A stretch of 64,000 nucleotides of DNA from NCBI GenBank assembly GCA_014155875.1, contig JACEFZ010014610.1, forward strand, positions 289,501 to 353,500, in the 5' to 3' direction. The notes below the pieces were generated by a model, which was not told the DNA's origin, searched no databases, and saw nothing but the letters and a program-made list of their open reading frames with translations. Made by a program: the position numbers and the translations under genes. Positions 54,700 through 64,000 of the stretch are shown here, in pieces. Each line of letters opens with the position of its first letter. Within the stretch, counting starts at the first letter, position 1. Origin of the DNA: Cepaea nemoralis (lineage: Eukaryota; Mollusca; Gastropoda; Stylommatophora; Helicidae).

Positions 54700-55370
54700 C
54701 AAGAAGGTATATGAATACGTTCGCAGTCAATACTTGAGTGCGACAGTGATTGTGATCAAAGTGCTTTTTAAACCGATGTATAGACATAACATTCAAAGAA
54801 GCCAGCCTTATACCGTGTCGCGAAATGCCGCGTTAACATCCCAGAATATTTTCTCGGTCTCCAAATTTGAGAGGCCAAATTGAGAAAGAATGAATTAATC
54901 ACGCTGCTCCACTGCTATCTAGTCGTGAGGTAAGATTACTCACAAAAAGCCTCTAGCCATGACGTAAGCTTGCAGATGGCAAGTAAAATGGGCTGCTTGA
55001 GACGTTAGACGGACACATCTAGATAATTAGTCTACACTTGGGAAAACTGCTGACCCAGACGGGCTATGACACCACCCAGAGGGTAGACCCTGGATAAATC
55101 AACAATGAACTGGGCCAGTTGTTGAATAAAGGCAATTACCTGTAGCCAGGTGGAGAATGTCAGAGATAGTGAAATAAAACCACCCAGGCGTGAACAACAT
55201 ATTGACCCAGGTGGACATAATAGCCCTAGGGCAGTAAACAAGCCAAGTCAACTCAGAAGGGCAGACTCAGTAGAGTGTGAAAACAGACCTTGTAAAACCG
55301 GTCAGCTGTGAAGTGTCAGGACTGGCCACCCAGAGTAAATGTTGGCTAATAAAACCTAATCAGGAATGCC
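54700..55370. other. No recognisable gene
   Basis: Moderately GC DNA with short scattered words such as CACCCAG and GACCCAG repeated several times between 55050 and 55340. One 69-codon minus frame without motif. Confidence 0.35.
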
Positions 55371-55482
55371 AGAGGGTGTGATGGCCAAGTTTTGAAGTGA
55401 GAATTGCAATTAACGTCAGGGGGAGATAAGAAAGAATTTATGACAGGAATTCCTGGGAGATAAGTGTCTACTCTAGGCTAGG

Positions 55483-55525
55483 TATAAAAACCCATGCTAG
55501 ACCGTTTCCCTTCAGAATAAGTCAG
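55483..55525 (+). promoter_or_regulatory. Possible TATA/initiator core promoter
   Basis: TATAAAAA at 55483-55490 is followed at about 29 bp by TTCAGAATAAG, a plausible initiator (TCAGA at about 55512). Downstream 1.5 kb has no long frame, and an AATAAA lies at 56992-56997. If real it would drive a non-coding transcript or be the promoter of an LTR beginning TGTG near 55377 and ending TGTACA near 57070. No second LTR was found. Confidence 0.35.
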
Positions 55526-55529
55526 ACAT

Positions 55530-57070
55530 TCGAACAGGTGAGAAGAGAGAGTAAATGTAGATTTCTTAGTAACTATCTAAGCCTTTTAGTTGTATGTACT
55601 GATTTTCAGTCTATATCTGATCTAGGTTATTGCAAGAACTATCATTGTCGTAGGTTACTTGAGTGTTCTTTCTAAGTTCTGTGTCCAATATCATTGTGCT
55701 TTAAGTGTTACTCTTCTGAGAAGTAGAAACTTATGGAAGGCAGATCTTGTCTAGATATACATGAGGTGTCGTAGCAGATGCTTGCCATTCCTTTCTAAAC
55801 TAGACTGTCTCTTTTTGGTGTGTGCATTTTTTAACCAGAATATAGTCAACTGACTATATTTCTTTAATTCTTACCACAGCATGGATAAGTAGGAACTGCT
55901 CTGAGTATTGTTTCTATGTCTCATATTTATGTAAACAATATTGTTACTAACTTTGCATAATGCCTATTATGTTAAAGTATTGGAGGTTTGATATATTTGA
56001 ATTGCCGTATGCATCAGTGTTGTTATAATCTGGATAGGCACTAGGCAAACATGTATTTAGTCTGTAACGTATATGGAAACTATGTTTCCCAGTTTGTTGT
56101 AGATAAGGATATTACTTACTTTTTTTTGCATTATACAATGTAGGTAAGAATAGCCTTATATGCCATTTTGTATTCACATACCCTAGGTTTATTTGATGTG
56201 ATTTGTTATATGATGACTCACTAAGAATAAATTGGTGTTATGCTATTGTGTGCGCATTGGCACATTGGCCATCGATTGCAGTGGAAGCAGAGGTGTAATG
56301 GTACTGACATTACCCACAATTGGTATAGGGTATATGGTGCTAACCTTTTCAGTGTATTGTGGGACGTGCATCCACGGTAATGCATGGAAACCTGGCACAG
56401 ATACCAGTCACGGCTTGTAAGCCCGGATGACCCGTTACTATGATAATACCATTACCGACCCTGTGAGCTGCTAAACCAACTTTGGACGGAGCGACTATGC
56501 GACACAGAATTTCTGTATTAGCAACATGGACATGGCTGCAGAAATGTAATAATTACAGGCGTGTGAGACAATTGAAAAGCCCGTCCCCGACTAAGACAGT
56601 AGGAGAGAGATATGGAGGGAGATGGTGAACGCAGTAGAGCTGGAAGATAAACTTGGCCAGACTGGTCATTGTATATGTTTTTACTAGAATATGTTTTACT
56701 TAGGATTGCACTGATGTAGAACTAGATATAACACATTCTTGATTTCTTTCAAGCTCTCACAAGGAGCGCCTATGTTTAAGATCTCAAGGACGAATGACGA
56801 CTAGGTTGTGCCAGGACTGACAGGAGTCAGAATACCAGCAATCTTTTTGTTGTTGTTGCTACTGGAGAGTGGGGATCTGGACCACAGATCCAGATAGTTC
56901 AAGTAACAAGTTATGTAATGTTTGTCATCACTATCATGTTATATGATTTCATCATCATCATCTTGAAATCAGATGTCTAATATGATTAGTAAATAAATGT
57001 TGTAGCATTGTAACTCATAGTTCTGTCGTTATATTTGTAATTCCAATTGTGCATACGTGTTGTGTGTGTA
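55530..57070. other. Unexplained AT-rich stretch, possibly a long LTR or non-coding unit
   Basis: No coding frame above 62 codons. After TGTACA (about 57070) comes TTGGTGGGGGTTCACTTAC, which could be read as a primer-binding site because TGG starts the complement of tRNA ends. There is no gag or pol after it. Confidence 0.25.
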
Positions 57071-57079
57071 CATTGGTGG

Positions 57080-58180
57080 GGGTTCACTTACACACCAAGG
57101 AAGGGAGCAGTCAGGGAGAAAAACCTGTACTGGGATAGTTGTCAATTACACTTAAATTTAGACTTAAAAATCTATTCCAGCTAACCTTCTCTTTCCTATT
57201 CCTTGGCGAATATTCAGCACAGTTCATTTCAATTTTATAACGAGCCACTTGGAGCTGTACGTTGGATATTCAGGGCTTAATCTATAGTTCAGCCATATAG
57301 ATTTTGTCCCTAGTCAGCTTCTGACTATTTGGGGTTGCTCGCCAGTGAATAATACTTTCATCTAGGCGGTGGGCACCCCGACTTCTGACATACAGATTGA
57401 TTCAAACTATTTCGCACTCTCTACATTAAATGAAATAACTGATTCACGCGAAATAAATGAGTTTGTATTTCCCTGTTTTACGCGCGACGAGGGCACACTA
57501 TAAAATCATATTAAATAGCTGAGTTCAATATATACAAGTAATCAAAATAGAAGGTATGCAGGATAGCATATCTCCTTTGCCGCTAAATGTAGGGGAAAAT
57601 AGTACATTATGTGTACGGATAAATAGTACATTTCAAAATAAATGTTAACAAATGTACACGTCTATGAAGTATGATCATAGAGGAGTGAGAAATCGAAGTC
57701 AGATGGGGAAAAAAACAAAACAAGTGCGCTAGTGCACCAACTGCCATAGTTATTGAAAAGTCTAAATATACTATGTCCGCACAGCCACCTAAATAATAAA
57801 TAACACATTCATACCAACCCTTTGCTACCTTTATCAAACTTGGAAATTATCCAAATCACACATGCACAAAATCAACACCTGTGAGATGAGATGACTGAGA
57901 TGAGCTACCAATTTAACTATCCCAGACGGAGGAAGACATGATGTTATCAGACAGACATTGGGATCATCACCTTGTGCTGCATAAATTGGAAGGCGGGAGG
58001 TTAAACGGTTTGACTACTTCGTTACAAAGCTACACCATCAATTACCTGGACTGGGACTGGCACAACACCAAAGAAGATCTTGTACGAGTGTAAGAAGACG
58101 CCCGAGAAGAAAACGAGTTGACATCAAAGTCACGCGGAATCGCATTATCCAGTGCCACCTGTCAGACGCTGTAACAAATA
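57080..58180. other. No recognisable gene
   Basis: Frames up to 76 codons without motif. C tract at 58184-58204 closes the region. Confidence 0.35.
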
Positions 58181-58183
58181 ATA

Positions 58184-58204
58184 CCCCCCCCCCCCCCCCC
58201 CCCC
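58184..58204. repeat. Poly(C) tract
   Basis: C21 run. Similar runs lie at 33041-33064 and 61362-61377. Confidence 0.95.
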
Positions 58205-58269
58205 ACGACGACTGACGGCAACATTTGAAGATAGTGATGATGAGAAAATATCTTATGAAGAAAATATGT

Positions 58270-59520
58270 ATTCTAGAATATTCATTTGTAGTTCATGCTA
58301 TCTATTTTATAAGTGGTTTTGTGTTTTCTTCTTCTCGTGCTTCACATTCGGAAACATTGGAAAAAGGTTCTTTCTCAAATACAATCGGCTAACAGGCTCG
58401 CATCGGGTGGACTTCTCGTGCCTCGTTGAATTCAAGTGCGTTGTAAGGTCTGTATGGAGATTATCTCTCCACCGCCTTCTTCGGGGTCTACGTGTCATTA
58501 TTTCGAAGTAGCGAGTTTTGTTTCCGTATTATCTCCTTCTGGAGTCTGCGCCGCAGCCATTGTAGTCTATAGCCTTCTGATAACCAGTGATACGGACTGA
58601 ACAATCATAATGTCTTTGTTCTTCTTCTTTTCCACTCTCCACTTGTGTATCCCTAACTGGGTGCACAGAGGCTCTAATTTGTGTGTCTCAGAGGGTTGTA
58701 ACAGGCTTCGTCTCCTTTCGGGTACTCCAGGTTTCGACTCACAGCCAACGTCTGATCAGTGTGTGTTTTTTGTTTTGGTGGTTTACGATAGCGCCTTGAT
58801 TTTTGTATATTTATGCTAGTTATCGGGTTGTCCAGAGTGGGGGGAGCTGTTTGTATTCTTCCCTTAGGAAGGTGGGAGCGTTGAAGAGTGTCGGGGTCTA
58901 CCAGTGTTTGGAGGGGCCGTTCTGTTAATGTCATGCTATTATCCTTGGGTAGGGGGGGGGGCCCAGATTTTTGGACCATTCCGTGCTAGGAAGTACGATA
59001 TTATTCTTGCTTATCGGTGGTGTGATAACCAGTCCCATCGGGCGCAATTTTTCCTGAAGGAGTCAATATTTCTAAGGTCTTTGGTTCAGCTGGGCCCTAT
59101 TATCTATATCTCTGGCATAACCGTCGCTGGATGTTCCTGCCAATATCACATTCCTCCTTTAGCCTTCTTACAACTTTCTCTAGAGCCAGAAGTGAAGAGT
59201 ATCGGCGATAGTGCAATCACCCTGTTTCAAGCCAATGGGTGTGGAAGGGGTCTGATTTCCATGCCATTTATATTTCTATATGTATAAGTAGCTCGGGCAT
59301 GCATAGTTTGGTCAGGTGTAATTACTTCATGGTAGTCAACTTCCTGCATAACATTCCATAGACTATTCTGATGGACACTTATCTAACCTTTTTGAAGCCA
59401 CAAAAATGTTTATGCAGAATTCTTGTAGATTCAACATGTTTCTACGAGGCTATTTGTCGTAAGATAAATACTGATCTAGTTGTTGATCGGGGGGGGTGTC
59501 TAAAACCCCACGTACTGATG
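58270..59520 (-). mobile_element. LINE RT fragment colinear with 1-905, riddled with indels
   Basis: 58632-59520 matches 11-905 in order and spacing: CACTCTCCAC, AGGCTTCGTCTCCTTTCG, GATAACCAG, CAACTTTCTCTAGAGCCAGA, CATAACATTCCATAGACTATTC (in parts) and TATTTGTCGTAAGATAAATA. Distances between anchors differ by only a few bases despite dozens of small insertions and deletions. 58270-58614 supplies the C-terminal part missing from the window start (minus frame MTRRPRRRRWRDNLHTDL). No usable frame remains. Confidence 0.88.
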
Positions 59521-60730
59521 ACACTCTGTTGCGAGGTGATGTACCCATTACTGTGTGTGTATTATTGAGGGCCTGGTACGGATTATTGGAAGTAAGTAGC
59601 GCAGTGAATATTGCGTACATCACCTCTCGTTACAACAGATGGGCTATCACAATTATGGACCAACACGGATATCATTGGTTTTCAGAATCAATTTCGCGTA
59701 CAGTTTTGTGTTTTGTTGTGGTTAAGATATCCGCACGTGGTAATCGTACTTTTCACACTATGGTTGATAATAGGGGTTGGGGTGAGGGGGGGGGATTGTC
59801 TGTAATCATTTCCAGCTTCTCTAATATAAGTCGAAGAACGTGTACAGTATATTTCCTACCTGTGTGGGTAGGGGTGGGTGGTAGTTAGGGTATATTGGTA
59901 TGGGTGTGCTGGGTGTGTTTTATATAGACGTTTCACTACTTCACATTGCGCAAGCTAGAATGTAAAAACTGTATCGGGAAAGCGTGAGGGTGGGGGGCCG
60001 TAAGCGAGGAGGACGGGTGGACAGCGTGCCGGTCGGTGTTACCACATTTGTTTCGGAGGGTGAACGTTTGAGAGCAGGTTATGGCTCTCAAGCCCGAGTG
60101 CGGCCTATCTGAGAGTTCCACACATCCATCCCTCCATCTCCCATCCTCATGGCCAACGACATAAGCGCTCAAGCGCCGTCTCCGAGCACCAAGTTCGTGG
60201 CCTCCGTGCTCTCGAACTGCCTGGCCACATCCAGGATTTACTTCCGGCGTTGTCCCTCCTGGCCCGTTGATTGGCTGGTGGGGGCCCAAGTGCGCCATTC
60301 ATTCTGCTCATAACAGCCAACTTTTGACTGTCTCAGAGCTAATGTGCGTCACTCAGTTTACGATCTCCTTTGGTGTGTGCTTGAAGACTTGTTCATTTTC
60401 TTCTGTCTCCTGGTATTCTTTTGCGATTTCCTCAGACCCATTTCCACATCATCATTTTTGCAGCTCGGCGCATGGCGAACGCTCACCCAGAACGCAAGTG
60501 CGGTTCTAGGGATGCATCAACACTCTTTGCGTGCATGCGTGCAATGATATCTTTTATTATCAGATGTTTTTTCATCTTGCAAAAGACTACCTTCGTAACC
60601 AATTCTTGATCTAATGGTGCGTGCAACATCTCCCATCAGATGTTATGCGCGTGGTGTGCCGAGTAATTGCCGATTCACCTTGTGGTGTAAAATAATCCCA
60701 TTACTTGTATAATTACATGTGGTATGTCCT
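59520..60730. other. Mixed decayed sequence with a SINE-like piece at 59600-59690
   Basis: CATCACCTCTCGTTACAACA, GATGGGCTATCACAATTATG, GACCAACACGGATATCATTG parallels 61700-61760 (CATCACCTCTCGACAACAGA, GTGGTCTATCAATTATGGAC). A 120-codon minus frame at 59936-60298 has no recognised motif. Several G runs. Confidence 0.5.
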
Positions 60731-60734
60731 TCTT

Positions 60735-61043
60735 CCAGTGACCACCCCGCCACCGGATGTGCCTGCACAGGTGGCGAGGCTGGACACCCCGCCACCTGGC
60801 TTTTCCTGCACATGTCGCTTGACAACCCCGACACCTGGACTTTTCCTGCACAGTTGCAAGCTGGACTGCAAACCCCGCCACTTTACTTTTCTGACTCGCA
60901 TGTGCAGCTGGAACAGTGCGAGGCTGTGACTCAGGCGCGGCCGCGCACCTTGACCTTTTCCTTGGTACCCAGTGTCAGACTGGACCAGTGTCAGGTGCTG
61001 GGACCAACCCCGGCCACCTGGACTTTTCCTGGTACCAGTGTCT
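60735..61043. repeat. Degenerate outlying copies of the 47-bp minisatellite
   Basis: 60944-61043 holds two recognisable units (CTTGACCTTTTCCTTGGTAC, GTGTCAGACTGGACCAGTGT, GGACCAACCCCGGCCACCTG, TTTTCCTGGTACCAGTGTC). 60735-60940 holds more degraded ones (CCCCGCCACCTGGCTTTTCC, GACACCTGGACTTTTCCTGC). The main array ends 9.1 kb away at 51640. Confidence 0.85.
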
Positions 61044-61049
61044 ATGTCT

Positions 61050-61195
61050 TCTTACAATTCAATTCTAACCCTAGCTGTTCACTGTGTGCAACAACCGCAT
61101 CTGCATATCTAATATTATTGATGCATCGTCCCCCAATGTTGATTCCTTCCATTCCATATCTTCTATGTTCACCCAGTGCATTTTTTCTTAAATAA
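61050..61195 (-). mobile_element. LINE RT fragment (palm with mutated YADD)
   Basis: Minus reading: YLRKNALGEHRRYGMEGINI, GGRCINNIRYADAVVA, then QLGLELNCKKT. The catalytic box is YADA instead of YADD. Same family as the RT at 39690. Confidence 0.72.
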
Positions 61196-61529
61196 TGTTG
61201 CTTCTTCTGCTTTCCTCTTTCACCTTGAGGTCGTCACACCTCGTTAGGTTCCTTGCTGGTCTGTTTGTGCGAATTCAGCTTGCATTTATTTAAGATGTGC
61301 TTCCCCTCAACAGATTCTACCCAAAGTAACAAGCTCTAACTATCCGTGGCTAGATTTATATCCCCCCCCCCCCCCCCACAGTTTTGCTAGTGTTGCTGGA
61401 TTACGGCCTACTCTTTTTAATAATTAATTGTAATAGTATATTTTACCTGAAACAATGTGCCCTCCGGTGCTTCCATTTGACGCCATTACTTGGAAAAACT
61501 AAGACAGCAACCAGTTGAGTTAAAATAGT

Positions 61530-61775
61530 TCAACTAAAGAGAGCCACCAGGTAGTGCACTTTCCCATCGGCACGGTAGTCATGGGTTCAAATTCAGTTGT
61601 AGGCGATGTTTTCATTGGCCTTGGTTCCATGGTCGGCCCAGGATAAAATGGGCACCTGAAAATGGCTTGGGAAGTAAAGGTAGCCAGTGAGATATTGATA
61701 ACATCACCTCTCGACAACAGAGTGGTCTATCAATTATGGACCAACAATGATATCATTGGTTTTCTATCAATTTCA
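61530..61775 (+). repeat. SINE-like copy (GGGAAGTAAAGG tail family)
   Basis: GGTAGTCATGGGTTCAAATTC (B-box-like), TGGCTTGGGAAGTAAAGG, TAGCCAGTGAGATATTGATA, ACATCACCTCTCGACAACAG, GGTCTATCAATTATGGACC. Relatives at 17785-17960 and 59600-59690. Confidence 0.65.
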
Positions 61776-61805
61776 GCAGTTTACTTTGTTCTAAGTAATT
61801 AATAA

Positions 61806-62013
61806 AGCAGTCAGTCAGTCAGTCAGTCAGTCAGTCAGTCAGTTTGTCTGTCAGTCAGTCAGTCAGTCAGTCAGTCAGTCTGCCAGTCAGTCAGTCAATC
61901 AGAGAGTAAATAATAAGTACGCATGTAAGTAAATAAGTGAGTGAGTGAGTGAGTGAGTGAGTGAGTGAGTGAGTGAGTGGGTCAGTCAGTCAGTCAGTCA
62001 GTCAGTCAGTGAA
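61806..62013. repeat. (CAGT)n and (GTGA)n microsatellites
   Basis: (CAGT)n 61806-61900, (GTGA)n about 61938-61978, (CAGT)n 61980-62010. Confidence 0.96.
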
Positions 62014-62368
62014 AAAGTAATTAAGAATCGAACGAACGAATGAACGAACGAAAATCTTTATTTTCAAAGGGTTAAGAATTGGGCACGCAGGCCCGTCTGA
62101 CATTGTGCCCTTCTTCTCTATTTCCTCTCATACATTCTTTCATTCAACATCTCTTATGAAGCAATTCCTTGACAACAAAATAACTATAAGCATTAAAACG
62201 CATGAAAAATAATCAATAATACATGACTCGTTGAGGCAATGTTTAACATGGGCACCATAAATACCCAAGGCGGGTGTAATGTGCCACACATATGGGAATG
62301 TTTGTTGTTTTAGTTGTCGTTCGAGATAATTTACCATTATTATTGTCTTTGTTGCTGTTTTTTTTTTT

Positions 62369-63403
62369 TTAAGGGGGCATGTAGTCTGTTCTGAGGTAGT
62401 GTTCAAACAGGTTGCGACTGTATGTATAATGATTGGTGGTGTCTTTGATTTCTTGTGGAAGATTATTCCACAACTGAGTGGCAGAGTATGCTAAGCTTGT
62501 TTTATATAAGTCTATCCTAGGTTTAGGGACATGAAGTATATTGAGTCGTTCACCATGTCTAGCGTTATATTTAAACAATGGCCAAAGGTAGCTTGGGGCA
62601 TTTTGAAATAGGATTTTATGAGTTAGTTTAGCCTTATTAAAAAGTAGGCGTTTGTGGAGTGGCAGTAACTTAAGACGTTCATGTAGGTTAGAATTGTTTG
62701 TAAACTTATCACCATTGATTAGACGCACTGCCCTTTTCTGGAGCGAATAAAGGCGTTTTGTTATTGATTTGGAGCATCCATCCCAGATTGTGGAGCAATA
62801 ATCAATATGTGTTTGTATGTGGGAAGTATAGAATATCTTTCTTGTGTTTTCGTCGAGGAAGTTTTTAATTTTGGCAAGTTGGTATACTTTTTTGGCTATT
62901 TGTTTAACAAGAGCATGAACATGGGAATTAAAGGATAGATTTTGATCTATGATAAGACCCAGTGCCTTGTGCTCGGTTACACTTTCTATAGGTGTACTAC
63001 CAATGTGCAGCTGAAGAGTTCCCTGCGAGTTTAGAGTGTGAAGTCTTTGCCACGTTCCTATTAACATAGATTTTGTTTTAGAAATGTTAATTTGCATGCG
63101 GTTTGCATGACTCCAGTTAACTACACTATTTATTTCCTGTTGCAAGGATAATTCTAGCACATTACGATCAATAGCGTTTGTATATACTGTGCAGTCGTCT
63201 GCAAATAAATCACAGGACGATGACAGATATAAGGGAAGATCATTTATATAAATGGCAAATAACAAAGGGCCAAGTATAGACCCCTGAGGTACTCCAATAT
63301 TAATGGTAATAGCTTGGGATAGAGATTTATTGTGTGATACTACTTGTTTTCTGTCTAATAAGAATGCATTTATTAATGTCACTATATTAAAGCTTACTTT
63401 CAT
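62369..63403 (-). pseudogene. LINE reverse transcriptase, main part (344-codon frame)
   Basis: Copies element RNA into DNA at the nicked target. INIGVPQGSILGPLLFAIYI (residues about 34-53) and LFADDCTVYT (FADD at 67-70) are RT motifs B' and C, both intact. NRMQINISKTKSMLIGT, KALGLIIDQNLSFNSHVHAL, YCSTIWDGCSKS, LQKRAVRLINGD and the C-terminal YSATQLWNNLPQEIKD are typical of jockey/CR1-like RTs. The methionine is internal; the true protein continues upstream in the frame of 63708-63409, broken by one missing A. Confidence 0.92.
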
Positions 63404-63408
63404 TGTTT

Positions 63409-63708
63409 CTAGTTTTTTAATAGGATAGTATGATCTATGATATCGAATGCTTTTTTAAAGTCTATAAACATCGTTCCACATAGAGTATTGTTGTTAATAT
63501 TTTGATGCCAGTTTTCTATCATGTTTGTTAGGGCCGTATGGCAGGAATATTTTGGCCGAAATCCTGACTGACTGTCAGCTATTAGTTTGTGGCGAACTAA
63601 GTGCTCTAGTGTTGTTTTGTGGGTGTGCTTTTCTAGCGGTTTGGATAAAGAGGATAATATGAAAATTGGCCTATAATTACTGTAGCATGATGAATCACAA
63701 TTAACCAT
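63409..63708 (-). pseudogene. LINE reverse transcriptase, N-terminal part (99-codon frame)
   Basis: YSNYRPIFILSSLSKPLEKH (fingers), LIADSQSGFRPKYSCHTAL (RT motif 2 region) and GTMFIDFKKAFDIIDHTILL (motif A, catalytic Asp in FIDF). The frame ends at ILLKN-TAG within an A6 run (63414-63419). One more A would join it to the next frame (KKLETMKVSF). Confidence 0.9.
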
Positions 63709-63710
63709 TC

Positions 63711-64000
63711 CCAGCCCGACACATTCATAAAAATACGTTAAGTCTGAAAGGGGACCATCCCAAATAGAAGGGCTATTCTTAGATCGAATGTTCCAGAACG
63801 AGTTGGGGGAGGACAGCGGTATGCGCTTGTCTTTTCATTGGCTAATAAGTAATGAGCCCACGCTGTTTGCTAGGCCACATTTGAAAATTGGCAGTTCGAG
63901 CCAAGATTCCATCCGGAGCGGTAGCTATTTTGTGACGTGATGACCCAACAATGCCCTTAAAGATTCGATAAAATATTGTTCTCTGGACAACAGGTACCAC
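63711..64000. other. No recognisable gene
   Basis: GGCAGTTCGAGCCAAG at about 63890 is a weak B-box-like word, possibly another SINE head. Nothing else recognised. Confidence 0.3.

Larger units (their letters stand above)
62025..63710 (-). mobile_element. LINE (jockey/CR1-like) with RT and 3' end, 5'-truncated
   Basis: Minus-strand RT in two frames (63708-63409 and 63403-62369), a 3' UTR (62368-62100) and a terminal block (CGGGCCTGCGTGCCCAATTC, CTTAACCCTTTGAAAATAAA) ending in tandem TTCG (about 62027-62050). Separate 3'-end copies are at 42125-42215 and 43873-43965. The 5' truncation appears to be near 63710, shortly before the NYRPI motif. Confidence 0.92.

Noticed and set aside
59936..60298. 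120-codon minus frame as a host gene
   Set aside because: No recognisable domain, and it lies in a block with signs of sequence corruption.

Overview
This window is repeat-dense metazoan DNA in which I recognise no host protein-coding gene. Nearly everything identifiable is a transposable element, a SINE, a minisatellite or a microsatellite. The LINE families (endonuclease plus reverse transcriptase of the RTE/BovB-like and related types, and a jockey/CR1-like element), the tRNA-derived SINEs, the mariner and Tigger remnants and the (CA)n/(GA)n/(GATA)n tracts suggest a marine invertebrate. A heterobranch gastropod such as a sacoglossan sea slug is my best guess. That is inference from repeat style, not proof.

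Layout: 1-2904 is a minus-strand LINE cut by the window edge; its endonuclease-RT frame is interrupted by one stop codon. 2.9-4.7 kb holds a LINE tail, a CCAA-type repeat and a LINE leader fragment. 4735-9025 is a plus-strand LINE tail split by a second, minus-strand LINE (4980-8682) and bracketed by an 18-bp target-site duplication. 9.68-10.99 kb is a drifting tetranucleotide tract. 11.3-13.5 kb is a 19-bp minisatellite ending at a LINE tail. 14.0-15.7 kb is a SINE cluster. 15.9-17.7 kb is a 40-bp minisatellite, followed by a 50-bp array with a higher-order period (18.06-18.61 kb) and more SINEs. 20-24.5 kb carries Penelope-like repeat copies with a hammerhead-ribozyme-like core, then long GA/GACA/GATA tracts. 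26.1-28.4 kb has 24-bp and 42-bp arrays and a GAA tract. 28.6-30.3 kb has LINE tails, one interrupted by a SINE with a clean 14-bp duplication.

31-36 kb contains a small GTT-rich minisatellite, an internally deleted LINE, a Tigger element without its catalytic domain, and a mariner (DD34D) transposase pseudogene interrupted by a GA microsatellite. 36.2-38.6 kb is a decayed Gypsy-type retrotransposon (gag, CCHC knuckle, retropepsin, integrase; no RT seen) with a LINE tail at its edge. 38.7-46.7 kb is mainly decayed LINE fragments, a foldback repeat and short arrays. 47.2-51.6 kb is the largest array, a 47-bp minisatellite with a 10-bp palindrome in most units. 51.8-52.9 kb is a LINE tail and a SINE. 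53.1-54.7 kb is a 16-bp minisatellite. 55.4-57.1 kb is unexplained but contains a plausible TATA/initiator. 58.3-61.05 kb repeats several sequences found elsewhere in the window in heavily indel-ridden form. 62.0-63.7 kb is a jockey/CR1-like LINE with a one-base frameshift.

The elements do not form a pathway; the window reads as successive nested insertions plus unusually many unrelated long minisatellites. Long open frames across the minisatellites and microsatellites follow from stop-free repeat units and should not be annotated as proteins.
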